A stretch of 55,473 nt of DNA from Anaerolineales bacterium HSG25 (GTDB lineage: Bacteria > Chloroflexota > Anaerolineae > 4572-78 > J111), in assembly GCA_030377865.1 (NCBI GenBank), contig JAUCGA010000032.1:1-55473 (forward strand). The letters run 5' to 3'. The notes under the pieces were generated by a model. The model was not told the origin of the DNA and ran no database searches. It saw only the letters and a program-made list of their open reading frames with translations. Shown here one piece after another: positions 1-8,337 of the stretch; within the stretch, counting starts at the first letter, position 1, and each line of letters opens with the position of its first letter. The position numbers and the translations under genes are program-made.

Positions 1-1062
1 CTGCTAATCTGCATCATACAATCCCAACCTGTTCAGGCCGATAGCCCTCTCATTCCTGAGAATGAGGCTTGTTTAACCTGTCACATCAACCCCGATTTGA
101 CGGTTACATTTGCTGATGATAGCACCATCTCGGCCCATGTGAGTCGCACTGGATATAACAGTTCCGTTCATGGCGCAGAGGCCATGACCTGTGGTGGTTG
201 TCACCCCGATCATGCCGATTATCCCCATCCAGAGTTAAAAACAACCGACAGCCGCAGTTTTACCTTGGAATTGAATCAAACTTGCCTCGATTGCCATCCT
301 GACCAAGATGAACATAACCAAGATAGCAACCATGCCCGCGTCAGAGCCGAGGGGAATCAAGATGCCGCCGTCTGTGTCGATTGTCATGGGGCGCACAATA
401 CTCGTCTTTTAAGCGAGTCTCGGATTGAAATTGCCCGTACTTGTCAGCAATGCCATGCCACCATTTACGATGAGTATAGCCAGAGTGCCCATTCCAAAGC
501 TTTGATTGAGGAAGATAATCAGGATGTGCCAACCTGTGTCGATTGTCACGGAGCGCATACTATGGAAGAACCGCACACTTCCCAATTTCGGCTAAAGTCG
601 CCGAACCTGTGCGCTACCTGTCATGCCGATGAGGAGCTGATGGCTGAGTATGAGGTTTCGACCCACGTTTTCGATAGTTATGTGGCTGATTTCCACGGCA
701 CAACTCTAATCTTATTTGAGAGACAATCCCCCGATGCCGTCATCAACAAGGCCGTTTGTTATGATTGTCATGGTGCACATGCCATCCGAGCCGTCGATGA
801 TCCAGAGGCCGCTGTTATCAAAGAGAATCTACTGGAAACATGCCAAAAGTGTCATCCCGACGCAACTAGCAACTTCCCTACCAGTTGGACCAGTCATTTT
901 CAACCAACGTTTGACCAACAACCCTTGGTAGCCGTTGTTGAACTGTTTTATACCATTTTGATACCTAGTGTCCTCGGTTTGATGGGAGTTTTTGTTGTCA
1001 CCGATGCGGGTAGACGACTGGTTAATCGAGCTAAAAACAGAACAAAAGAGGATATATCATGA
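1..1062 (+). CDS. Nine-heme c-type cytochrome, membrane anchored (5' end outside window)
   Basis: The reading frame is open to the left edge. Its first visible residues look like the end of a signal peptide, so the true start lies upstream; the TTG at 97 is internal. I count nine CxxCH heme-binding motifs (the first, CLTCH, near base 80), followed by one hydrophobic helix near residues 310-330 and a short basic tail. The domain is therefore probably extracytoplasmic and held by a C-terminal anchor, as in multiheme cytochrome c3-like electron carriers. It overlaps the next gene by ATGA (1059-1062), which indicates translational coupling to the cytochrome b/c fusion. I infer that it passes electrons to or from that membrane subunit; the terminal substrate cannot be read from sequence. 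Confidence 0.85.
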   Translation: MLICIIQSQPVQADSPLIPENEACLTCHINPDLTVTFADDSTISAHVSRTGYNSSVHGAEAMTCGGCHPDHADYPHPELKTTDSRSFTLELNQTCLDCHPDQDEHNQDSNHARVRAEGNQDAAVCVDCHGAHNTRLLSESRIEIARTCQQCHATIYDEYSQSAHSKALIEEDNQDVPTCVDCHGAHTMEEPHTSQFRLKSPNLCATCHADEELMAEYEVSTHVFDSYVADFHGTTLILFERQSPDAVINKAVCYDCHGAHAIRAVDDPEAAVIKENLLETCQKCHPDATSNFPTSWTSHFQPTFDQQPLVAVVELFYTILIPSVLGLMGVFVVTDAGRRLVNRAKNRTKEDIS

Positions 1063-2804
1063 ATATCAAAAATCAACCACAACGCTACCTCCGTTTTAGT
1101 ATCGCCCAACGGATTGAGCATTGGGTTTTGGTTATCTCGTTTACGATTTTAGGCGTAACCGGATTGCCGCAACGGTATGTCGGTCAGATTTGGGCCGAAA
1201 CCATGATTGAAACGATGGGCGGCATTGAGTTTGTACGGATTGTCCATCGTTATGCCGCCGGAGTTCTGCTAATCTTATCTGTTTATCATGCTATTATCGT
1301 AGCCTATAAAATTATAGTAAAACAGGTCGATTGGAGCATGTGGCCTCGGCTGAATGATGCCAAAAATTTGTGGCAGATGTTCGCCTATAATCTTGGATTG
1401 AACAAACTCCAACCACGCATGCCACGTTATAATTTTGAAGAAAAGGCCGAATATTGGTCGCTGGTGTGGGGAACGGTGTTGATGGCCTTGACCGGCTTTA
1501 TGTTGTGGAATCCCATCATCACCACCCAACTTTTGCCGGGATCATTCATTCCCGCGGCAAAATCGGCTCATAGCGCAGAGGCATTGTTGGCTGTGTTAGC
1601 AATCATTGTCTGGCACATGTACGGTGTACATCTACGCAAATTCAACAAAAGCATCTTTACTGGCATGTTATCCCGTCAAGAGATGGCCCATGAGCATGCT
1701 CTGGAACTGGCCCAAATTGACGCGGGAACAACGCCGCCCCCTCCCTCACAATCAGAACAACGTCGAAGATTGCGGTTATTTATCCCACTTGCCACTGTAA
1801 TCACGCTGATTTTAGGAGTAAGTCTCTACGTCTTTCTCACCCTTGAGGATACCGCCCCCACCAAGGCATTGGCCGCTGTGTTAGACAATCAGACCGAGCC
1901 GTATCAGGTCACTGAGGTCACTATACATAGTAGTATGACAAGTTATCAAGGCCCAGAAAGTTGTGCCACTGAAGGCTGTCATTCGAGTGCGTTGGATAAT
2001 ATGATGGTTGCCAAACACAGTCAGCGTATAGCGGTGGCTGGCCCGTCGCCATTGATCTCCCGTCTGTTTGAGGATGAGTCTGAAAACGTTGAGAACGAAG
2101 ATGGAAATGTCGATTGTTTGGTCTGTCATGTCAAAACGTATCAGCCCGATGATTTATTAGCCTCGGCCCGAACCATGCAGGCCGCAGGTGGACAGACCTG
2201 CCGACGGTGTCATACTGATGGACATTCGGTGGATAACGTTCATGCAGAGGTTGGGTTATCCTGTACCAGTTGCCATACTTCGCAGGCTCATGAGATAGAT
2301 ATGGAAACTAAGGTAGCCCCCTGCGAATCGTGCCACGAGGCCATGCCACACGATGACCCATTGATTAACAGTAGTCATAAGCGACTTGATTGTCGAACCT
2401 GTCATGAAAGGAGCGATTACAGAATATTCGTAGATGTCAGTCAGGCCGAGCAGAATGTGGAAACGGGTTTATATCAACCGTTGGTTTATACTCAAACAGC
2501 CCTGCCCCGTTTTATATGGCAATTTGAGGATGATTACGAGCCTAAAATCATCGCGGTTATCTCAGTGACAGTATTAGCTCCAATGGATTTTGACCCCATA
2601 GCATTTTCGCAAACAGGTCAAACAAGTCAAGCAGGTAACTCTCCACAAGAGCAGTCGTATGATTTAACGCTCAACGGACATAACGTCTTCAGAGATCAAG
2701 CTCAACAGTGTGATGATTGTCATGGCCCCGACAACCAGTTTGATTATCTTAGCTTGAACCTTGAAACATCGTTATCAGCCGCAAAAGAAAAGGAGGGAGA
2801 ATGA
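1059..2804 (+). CDS. Cytochrome b561-type membrane subunit fused to a seven-heme c domain
   Basis: The N-terminal 200 residues look like the cytochrome b subunit of hydrogenases and formate dehydrogenases. There are four hydrophobic segments (about 18-38, 60-90, 130-150, 175-195) with candidate heme b ligands H21, H63, H77, H186 and H191. A fifth helix (about 240-262) is followed by an extracytoplasmic region with seven heme c motifs: one CX4CH (CATEGCH, about 302), then CLVCH, CRRCH, CTSCH, CESCH, CRTCH and a distant CDDCH near 554. Such a protein could move electrons between the quinone pool and surface hemes. The fusion of a complete b domain and a c domain is uncommon. The start overlaps the preceding cytochrome stop, with AGAGGA upstream. 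Direction of electron flow and substrate are unknown. Confidence 0.85.
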   Translation: MNIKNQPQRYLRFSIAQRIEHWVLVISFTILGVTGLPQRYVGQIWAETMIETMGGIEFVRIVHRYAAGVLLILSVYHAIIVAYKIIVKQVDWSMWPRLNDAKNLWQMFAYNLGLNKLQPRMPRYNFEEKAEYWSLVWGTVLMALTGFMLWNPIITTQLLPGSFIPAAKSAHSAEALLAVLAIIVWHMYGVHLRKFNKSIFTGMLSRQEMAHEHALELAQIDAGTTPPPPSQSEQRRRLRLFIPLATVITLILGVSLYVFLTLEDTAPTKALAAVLDNQTEPYQVTEVTIHSSMTSYQGPESCATEGCHSSALDNMMVAKHSQRIAVAGPSPLISRLFEDESENVENEDGNVDCLVCHVKTYQPDDLLASARTMQAAGGQTCRRCHTDGHSVDNVHAEVGLSCTSCHTSQAHEIDMETKVAPCESCHEAMPHDDPLINSSHKRLDCRTCHERSDYRIFVDVSQAEQNVETGLYQPLVYTQTALPRFIWQFEDDYEPKIIAVISVTVLAPMDFDPIAFSQTGQTSQAGNSPQEQSYDLTLNGHNVFRDQAQQCDDCHGPDNQFDYLSLNLETSLSAAKEKEGE

Positions 2805-3263
2805 ACGTTGTAGCACGGGCTTCAGCCGTAAATATTCAGTAAACTCGCCAGAAAAAGTGTCAGAAACCCGATTTCTTTAAGAAATCGGGTTTCTAGAGCT
2901 ACTTTACTGAACTTTTACCTTCAGCCTGTGCCGTACACAGCCTAAAGGCTGTGCTACAAATTTTCAACTAATTATATTAATATCGCTCAAAACGCCTAAA
3001 GATTTTTAGGGCATAGTTACGGAGTGCAATGGGTTTAGCCATTGCTGGTAGTGGTGCAGAAGTAGGGTACGGATCCGTTAGCTACCCGCAAGTTCTAAAC
3101 TTGCGGGTAGTTGACCACCTATGCGGGACTACCCATAAAAATAACTACCGTAGGAGTTCTGCCGAGCAGTACTAATTATCCGATGACTAAATGGCAGAAT
3201 TTATCTGGACAGCTATAGCTTGAGCCACGAACAAACTGTTCGTTTATAAAAAAGGAGTATACC
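2805..3263. other. Repeat-filled gap before the rhodanese gene
   Basis: There is no credible gene. The stretch holds a family B mini-element (2828-2918) inserted in an older palindrome whose halves read GTAGCACGGGCTTCAGCC and its complement. It also has a palindrome containing CCCGCAAGTT and its complement near 3087-3113 (family F). The last 25 bases supply the leader and AAGGAG of the next gene. Confidence 0.6.
2828..2918. mobile_element. Family B mini-element, copy 1
   Basis: This 91-bp non-coding element starts GTAAATATTCAGT and ends ACTGAACTTTTAC, imperfect terminal inverted repeats. An AAACCCGATTTC/GAAATCGGGTTT stem forms the core. It is flanked by a perfect 8-bp direct duplication CTTCAGCC (2820-2827 and 2919-2926), the signature of transposition. 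Confidence 0.85.
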
Positions 3264-5474
3264 ATGTTAAAGAAAACCCTATATATTGTGACGATTTTAG
3301 CCATGCTTAGTATGGCCCTCACCAGTGTTATATTAGCCGGTAGTGATGTACAAATGTCGGCAGATACCTATTTCAGTGGTGGAACAAAAAATATTGCTGC
3401 GGCTGATTTGTTTGATAATCTGAATGATGGGGACAGTAGCAACGACCCCTTTGTGATTGATGTACGTAACGCAGAAGATTATGCCTTGGCTCACGTTCCT
3501 GATGCCGTCAACATGAGTGTAAAAACCATGTTCAGCGCAGACGAATTAGCCAATATTCCCGCAGACACGCCAGTTGTCGTTTACTGCTACACTGGACAAA
3601 CCTCCAGCCAAGCCGTTTCTACATTGAACATGTTAGGATACGAGGCCCAGAGTATGAAATTTGGCTTCCCGGCATGGGCTAATATTGATGGGCTTACCGG
3701 CTCAGTCCCATTTTCTGTCGCCGTAGACCAGCATGATTATCGAGTCAGCACCGATGCAGTCGAAGCCACCGAAATGTATGACGCTCCGACACCATTGGGT
3801 GACACCGTAGTCGCTTCCGCCGAAGCCTACTATATGAATGGGACGAAGAACATCAAGTCCAGTGCCTTGTTTGACAATCTGAACGATGGGGACACCAGCA
3901 ACGACCCATTTATGATTGATCTTCGTAGCGCAGAAGATTATGCCATATCCCATATTCCGGGCGCGGTCAACATGAGTGTAAAAACCATGTTTACCGAAGA
4001 AAGTTTAGCCACAATTCCGACAGACGGGCAAGTCGTGGTCAACTGTTATACTGGACAGACCGCTAGCCAAGCCACCTCTGCTTTGAATGAATTGGGCTAC
4101 GATGCCACGAACCTTAAGTTCGGTTTCGCCTCATGGTCTCCAGACGGCAAATACGCATTTAATGCCATCGAATCACCCAACTATCGCTTTGATGGTACTG
4201 GCACGGTTGTTGAAGAATCTGCCATGATGGAAGAAGCCGCACCAGCAGAAGAAACCACCGTGGATGTACAAATGTCGGCAGATACCTATTTCAGTGGTGG
4301 AACAAAAAATATTGCCGCGGCTGATTTGTTTGATAATCTGAATGATGGGGACAGTAGCAACGATCCCTTTGTGATTGATGTACGTAACGCAGAAGATTAT
4401 GCCTTGGCTCACGTTCCTGATGCCGTCAACATGAGTGTAAAAACCATGTTCAGCGCAGACGAATTAGCCAATATTCCCGCAGACACGCCAGTTGTCGTTT
4501 ACTGCTACACTGGACAAACCTCCAGCCAAGCCGTTTCTACATTGAACATGCTAGGATACGAGGCCCAGAGTATGAAATTTGGCTTCCCGGCATGGGCTAA
4601 TATTGATGGGCTTACCGGCTCAGTCCCATTTTCTGTCGCCGTAGACCAGCATGATTATCGAGTCAGCACCGATGCAGTCGAAGCCACCGAAACGTATGAC
4701 GCTCCGACACCATTGGGTGACACCGTAGTCACTTCCGCCGAGGCCTACTATATGAATGGGACGAAGAACATCAAGTCCAGTGCTTTGTTTGACAATCTGA
4801 ACGATGGGGACACCAGCAACGACCCATTTATGATTGATCTTCGTAGCGCAGAAGATTATGCCGTATCCCATATTCCGGGCGCGGTCAATATGAGTGTAAA
4901 AACCATGTTTACCGAAGAAAGTTTAGCCACAATTCCGACAGACGGGCAAGTCGTGGTCAACTGTTATACTGGACAGACCGCTAGCCAAGCCACCTCTGCT
5001 TTGAATGAATTGGGCTACGATGCCACGAACCTTAAGTTCGGTTTCGCCTCATGGTCTCCAGATGGCAAATACGCATTTAATGCCATCGAATCACCCAACT
5101 ATCGCTTTGATGGTACTGGCACGGTTGTTGAAGAATCTGCTATGATGGAAGCCACCGCAGAAGAGACTGCTACAGAAGAAGCCGCACCCGCAGAAGAGAC
5201 CACCATGATGGAAGAGACTGCTCCCGCAGAAGAGACCACCATGATGGAAGAAGCCGCACCCGCGGAGGAAACCACCATGATGGAAGAGACTGCTCCCGCA
5301 GAAGAGACCACCATGATGGAAGAGACTGCTCCCGCAGAAGAGACTGCACCTATGATGGAAGAGACCATCACCGAAATGCCGGCAACAGGTGGCGTACCCT
5401 TCGACCCAACTTGGATTTACATGCTCATCGGTAGCGGTTTGTTAGGTAGTGGTGTATATCTGCGCCGTAGATAG
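3264..5474 (+). CDS. Secreted four-domain rhodanese with LPxTG-like surface anchor
   Basis: A signal peptide (residues 1-25) is followed by four rhodanese-like domains with active-site loops beginning at C108, C261, C414 and C567 (CYTGQTS or CYTGQTA), so all four keep the catalytic cysteine. Domains 3-4 are an almost exact copy of domains 1-2: the DNA from 3345 recurs at 4263, a 918-bp period, with few differences. A Glu-rich linker made of 36-bp repeats (MMEETAPAEETT-like, about 5195-5355) leads to MPATGG, a hydrophobic helix and RRR, resembling a sortase sorting signal with Met for Leu. Rhodaneses transfer sulfane sulfur to thiols, cyanide or other acceptors. An exported surface form beside multiheme cytochromes suggests extracellular sulfur chemistry; that role is inference. 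AAAAAAGGAG precedes the ATG. Confidence 0.85.
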   Translation: MLKKTLYIVTILAMLSMALTSVILAGSDVQMSADTYFSGGTKNIAAADLFDNLNDGDSSNDPFVIDVRNAEDYALAHVPDAVNMSVKTMFSADELANIPADTPVVVYCYTGQTSSQAVSTLNMLGYEAQSMKFGFPAWANIDGLTGSVPFSVAVDQHDYRVSTDAVEATEMYDAPTPLGDTVVASAEAYYMNGTKNIKSSALFDNLNDGDTSNDPFMIDLRSAEDYAISHIPGAVNMSVKTMFTEESLATIPTDGQVVVNCYTGQTASQATSALNELGYDATNLKFGFASWSPDGKYAFNAIESPNYRFDGTGTVVEESAMMEEAAPAEETTVDVQMSADTYFSGGTKNIAAADLFDNLNDGDSSNDPFVIDVRNAEDYALAHVPDAVNMSVKTMFSADELANIPADTPVVVYCYTGQTSSQAVSTLNMLGYEAQSMKFGFPAWANIDGLTGSVPFSVAVDQHDYRVSTDAVEATETYDAPTPLGDTVVTSAEAYYMNGTKNIKSSALFDNLNDGDTSNDPFMIDLRSAEDYAVSHIPGAVNMSVKTMFTEESLATIPTDGQVVVNCYTGQTASQATSALNELGYDATNLKFGFASWSPDGKYAFNAIESPNYRFDGTGTVVEESAMMEATAEETATEEAAPAEETTMMEETAPAEETTMMEEAAPAEETTMMEETAPAEETTMMEETAPAEETAPMMEETITEMPATGGVPFDPTWIYMLIGSGLLGSGVYLRRR
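3345..5180 (+). repeat. 918-bp in-frame tandem duplication inside the rhodanese gene
   Basis: Unit 1 begins at 3345 (GATGTACAAATGTCGG) and unit 2 at 4263 with the same bases. By eye only scattered substitutions separate them (for example ATG/ACG in the ATE-YDAP segment and ATA/GTA in DYA-SH). The low divergence implies recent duplication or ongoing gene conversion. Short-read assemblies may collapse or miscount such a repeat. Confidence 0.85.
5195..5355 (+). repeat. 36-bp minisatellite encoding an acidic linker
   Basis: About four to five copies of a 36-bp unit encode MMEETAPAEETT with E/A variants. The array forms a flexible Glu-rich stalk between the last rhodanese domain and the surface anchor. 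Copy number is likely to vary between strains. Confidence 0.8.
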
Positions 5475-5511
5475 CCTTGACCTTTGTTTCCAATACGCAA
5501 CAAGTAAAACC

Positions 5512-5542
5512 TTCCCGCAAGTTCTAAACTTGCGGGAAGGCA
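5512..5542. repeat. Family F palindrome downstream of the rhodanese gene
   Basis: CTTCCCGCAAGTT and its complement flank a short loop. The same palindrome occurs near 3087, 22905, 36935 and 43618. It could act as a transcription-ending hairpin here, but no clear T-run follows, so I treat it as a dispersed repeat. Confidence 0.6.
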
Positions 5543-5587
5543 ACCACTACCTATGCAGGACTACCTCTAAAACTATAATATAATAAC

Positions 5588-6241
5588 ATGTCATTAGTAA
5601 AACTTAAACCCTCGTGGGCAGAAAATCATTGGTTATTTTTTGTAAACCTATTTTTCCTATTCTATTTCGGTTTGCCCGTTCTCGCTCCAATCTTATTGGC
5701 CTATGACTATGAGTTATTGGCCTACCCGATTTATAAAATATATAGCTACCTGTGTCATCAAATGCCGTCACATTCTCACTTTGTTTTGGGAGAACAAGTT
5801 GCTATGTGCCAGCGTTGTTTGGCTATTTATATCAGTATGTTTATTGGCGGGCTGATTTTCAGCTCAAACATGGTACGGAACCGTTTGTCCCCCCTAAACA
5901 TCAGATGGTATTTGCTCTGTTTAATCCCGATGGGGATTGATGGCGGCTTGCAATTCGTCACTGAACTTACAGTAATTATACCGATATTGGTTTTATGGGT
6001 GATTGGATTAATCTTGATAGCGGTTTTAAGCCTATTATTGTACCATCAAAACGGTTTGTATTGGCAAACTATCTCCTTTTTTTTAGCAGGGCCGTTTTGT
6101 TTAATTGTGGTTGACCTGTCTGGTGGGTATGAAAGTGACTGGCAGATGCGGAGTTTAACCGCTCTTATTTTTGCGATAGGTACAATTTGGGCGGCTTATC
6201 CTCTCTTAGAACAAGATTTTCGACATAGATATGGGTCTTGA
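5588..6241 (+). CDS. DUF2085 family membrane protein
   Basis: This 217-residue protein has five or six hydrophobic segments. It carries the DUF2085 signature, CHQMP around residue 57 and CQRCLAIY around residue 75. The cysteines and histidine near the membrane surface suggest metal or redox chemistry, but the family has no established function. No Shine-Dalgarno is visible. A TATAAT-like run ends 9 bases before the ATG (5574-5579), so a very short leader is possible. It lies between the two cytochrome blocks and may belong to the same locus. Confidence 0.75.
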   Translation: MSLVKLKPSWAENHWLFFVNLFFLFYFGLPVLAPILLAYDYELLAYPIYKIYSYLCHQMPSHSHFVLGEQVAMCQRCLAIYISMFIGGLIFSSNMVRNRLSPLNIRWYLLCLIPMGIDGGLQFVTELTVIIPILVLWVIGLILIAVLSLLLYHQNGLYWQTISFFLAGPFCLIVVDLSGGYESDWQMRSLTALIFAIGTIWAAYPLLEQDFRHRYGS

Positions 6242-6617
6242 AGGACGCTACCCGACTTCATGATTTGATGGTGGCAGAGATGTCTCCGACGCGTAGCTAG
6301 TACCCATACTCGGTGGGTCATATCCGTCAACTTAAGGATTGTTAACGACAGACCTACAAGGTTCGCCTACGGCGGAAACCTTGCAGGACATGGGCTTGAC
6401 CTTGTAGGTTTTGGAAACCTGCAAGGTCTGATTGGCCTAAGTTGACACTTATGCTCGGTGGGTATATACCCGCCAATTACCCGTTGCGATGACATCATCG
6501 CAACGATCAGCGGAGTCGTTCTCCTCCGAGGTATGTAGTTTTCCTCGGAGGTGTTGGAACGAAACCTCACAAGACTTAATTAACTAATGTAGTAAGTACA
6601 CATTTGGAGATTTTCCC
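6242..6617. other. Gap with stacked hairpins
   Basis: No gene. The region holds a family H palindrome (AACCTTGCAGG type, about 6357-6430), a perfect hairpin GTTGCGATGA/TCATCGCAAC near 6483-6504, and a hairpin around a GGTATGTAGTTTTCC loop (about 6518-6556) that recurs near 52937. The last bases form the leader of the next gene. Confidence 0.5.
6518..6569 (+). ncRNA. Candidate structured element with GGTATGTAGTTTTCC loop, copy 1
   Basis: CCTCCGA and TCGGAGG pair around a conserved loop GGTATGTAGTTTTCC, followed by GGTGTTGGAACGAAAC. A second copy near 52937 keeps the loop but changes the stem to CCTACGA with a TCGTAGG partner, a compensatory change that supports a selected structure. It resembles no riboswitch I know. 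Confidence 0.35.
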
Positions 6618-8048
6618 ATGTTCCAACAATTTCGTTATTTCAAACCAATTATCACAATTTCACTTATTATGCTCATCTCTGGGCTAATAATATCCTGTGG
6701 TTCAACATCTTCTATACCAATACCTGCCACCCCTACAAAAGAGGTTGAGGTGGCAGTTGTTCCTCCCCCGACCCCGACGACACCCGCTGTCCCGACCTCG
6801 GTACCAGCTATTCTTGCTCCTGACGATAGCTGTGTTAATTGTCATTCTGACGAAGTACAACTGCTTCTTACCTCCGCCACAGAAGAAGTAGAAGTGGAAC
6901 TTTCTGAAGGTGAAGGCTGAGGTGGCTCTGTCCCTCCGTTGGAGGGCTGGGAGAAAGTTATTCTTAGCGATAAGGAATTTGCGGAGACTATTCATGGGAA
7001 AATGGGCTGTATCGCCTGTCATGGTGGCAATGGTCTTTCTGGTGACAAGGAAATTTCACATATCGACATGCGTACCGACCCGATAGCGGCTGAGGCTTGC
7101 GACCAATGTCATACCGATACGCACAATGATGCACATAGTATGCACTCCAATTTAACTGGCTATCAAACCGTTTTGCAACAACGCACTAGTGAAGAAACAT
7201 TGGCCGTTATTAATGAAGAAGCCTTTGGCAACCATTGCGAAAGTTGCCATACCAGTTGTGGGCAATGCCATGTTAGTCGGCCTGCCAGTGTAGGGGCTGG
7301 TTTGAGTGCGGGGCATAAGTTCAAGAAGATTCCGCCCATGAATTTAACCTGTACCGGCTGTCATGGTAGTCGGGTTGATATGGAATATAAGGGGAAAAAC
7401 GAAGGTATTCCGGCAGATATTCATTGGACTCAAGAGGGCATGCCCTGTTTCCAATGTCATACCGCTGACGAAATGCATGGCAACCTCGACTTTGAACAGA
7501 GCCATCGGTATGACGGGCCACAGATGCCGAGTTGTTCTGAGGCAGGCTGTCATGCTGATATGACGGATGACGGTTCGATTGAGGGTCATGACGAGGATCA
7601 TTTTGGCCTGATGGCCTGCGAAACCTGTCATGCCGCTGAATACAAAAACTGTTACAGTTGCCATCTGGAAAAAAATGATGAGGATGTGCCATATTTCAAA
7701 ACTAAACCGTCGATGATGGGAGTTAAAATCGGGTATAATCCTATTCAGAGCGATGATCGCCCTTGGAAATGGGTTGTCTTGCGCCATGTGCCAATCGACC
7801 CGGATAGTTTCGCCTACTACGGCGAGAATCTACTGCCCAATTTTGATAATCGTCCCACATGGGTCTATGCCACACCCCACAACACGCAACTACGTGGGCC
7901 GCAAGCTCTCACTTGTAACGACTGTCATGGTAATAAAGAGGTCTTTTTGACGGAGGATGATCTGCTGTCTTACGAGGTCAAGGCCAATCAACCCGTTATG
8001 GTTGAGGAGGCTGATATTCCGGCCTTGATAGAGACTCAATCTCCGTAG
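6618..8048 (+). pseudogene. Eleven-heme lipoprotein cytochrome c interrupted by in-frame TGA
   Basis: An N-terminal part (6618-6920) has a lipoprotein signal ending SGLIISC and a Pro/Thr linker, then one CVNCH. A TGA at 6918-6920 stops it. The same frame continues without another stop to 8048 and adds ten heme motifs, nine CxxCH and one CX4CH (CSEAGCH). The parts clearly belong to one protein of about 476 residues. Possible explanations are a real nonsense mutation, a sequence error or readthrough. An ATG at 6939 could restart translation but the product would lack an export signal. A CCCTCC-GTT-GGAGGG hairpin lies at 6932-6946. Elsewhere in the window TGA ends normal genes, so general recoding is unlikely. 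If intact, it would be a cell-surface electron carrier working with the upstream cytochromes. Confidence 0.8.
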
Positions 8049-8064
8049 CATAAGTTTATAAAAA

Positions 8065-8155
8065 GTAAATATTCAGTGAACTCGCCAGAAAGAGCATCAG
8101 AAACCCGATTTCTCAAAGAAATCGGGTTTCTAGAGCTACTTTACTGAACTTTTAC
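8065..8155. mobile_element. Family B mini-element, copy 2
   Basis: This 91-bp copy runs from GTAAATATTCAGTG to ACTGAACTTTTAC. It is flanked by the perfect 8-bp duplication TATAAAAA at 8057-8064 and 8156-8163. Confidence 0.85.
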
Positions 8156-8165
8156 TATAAAAAAG

Positions 8166-8320
8166 CAGAAGTTGTTTATCGTTTCAACATAATTAAAACA
8201 ATATCTGACAGGATTAACAAGATTAACAGGATTACAAGTGAAAAAATCCTGTTAATCTTGTCAAAAAATGCTTTTGATTTTGTCAGCATGTCAGGTCATG
8301 AATGAATCGACAAACTTTTG
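8166..8320. mobile_element. Family C mini-element, copy 1
   Basis: The 155-bp element starts CAGAAGTTG and ends CAAACTTTTG. It holds internal runs of an ACAGGATTA-like unit and its complement. A perfect 6-bp duplication AAAAAG flanks it (8160-8165 and 8321-8326); the right copy is part of the ribosome-binding site of the next gene. Confidence 0.85.
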
Positions 8321-8337
8321 AAAAAGGAGTTTTTTCA

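Larger units (their letters stand above)
8049..8337. other. Gap made almost entirely of two adjacent mini-elements
   Basis: Family B (8065-8155) and family C (8166-8320) copies sit side by side, their target duplications overlapping. Removing both leaves a leader of the form GTTTATAAAAAGGAG, close to the GTTTATAAAAAAGGAG leader of the four-domain rhodanese gene at 3243-3258. Confidence 0.75.

Noticed and set aside
3000-3263. Riboswitch before the rhodanese gene
   Set aside because: I looked for cyclic-di-GMP, cobalamin and SAM-type cores and saw none; the hairpins present are dispersed repeats.
5099-5371. Minus-strand ORF with MMVSS repeats
   Set aside because: It is the opposite strand of the 36-bp minisatellite in the rhodanese gene.
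6918-6920. Genome-wide recoding of TGA as sense codon
   Set aside because: Several intact genes in the window end at TGA in the expected place (for example at 6241, 38429 and 45929).
6918-6946. Selenocysteine insertion at the TGA
   Set aside because: A hairpin is present but the codon lies in a Gly-rich linker without cysteine or redox motif, and the family has no known selenoprotein. Kept only as a low-probability option.
7321-7787. Minus-strand ORFs of 123 and 147 codons
   Set aside because: They lie opposite the multiheme coding region, whose heme motifs prove the plus strand.
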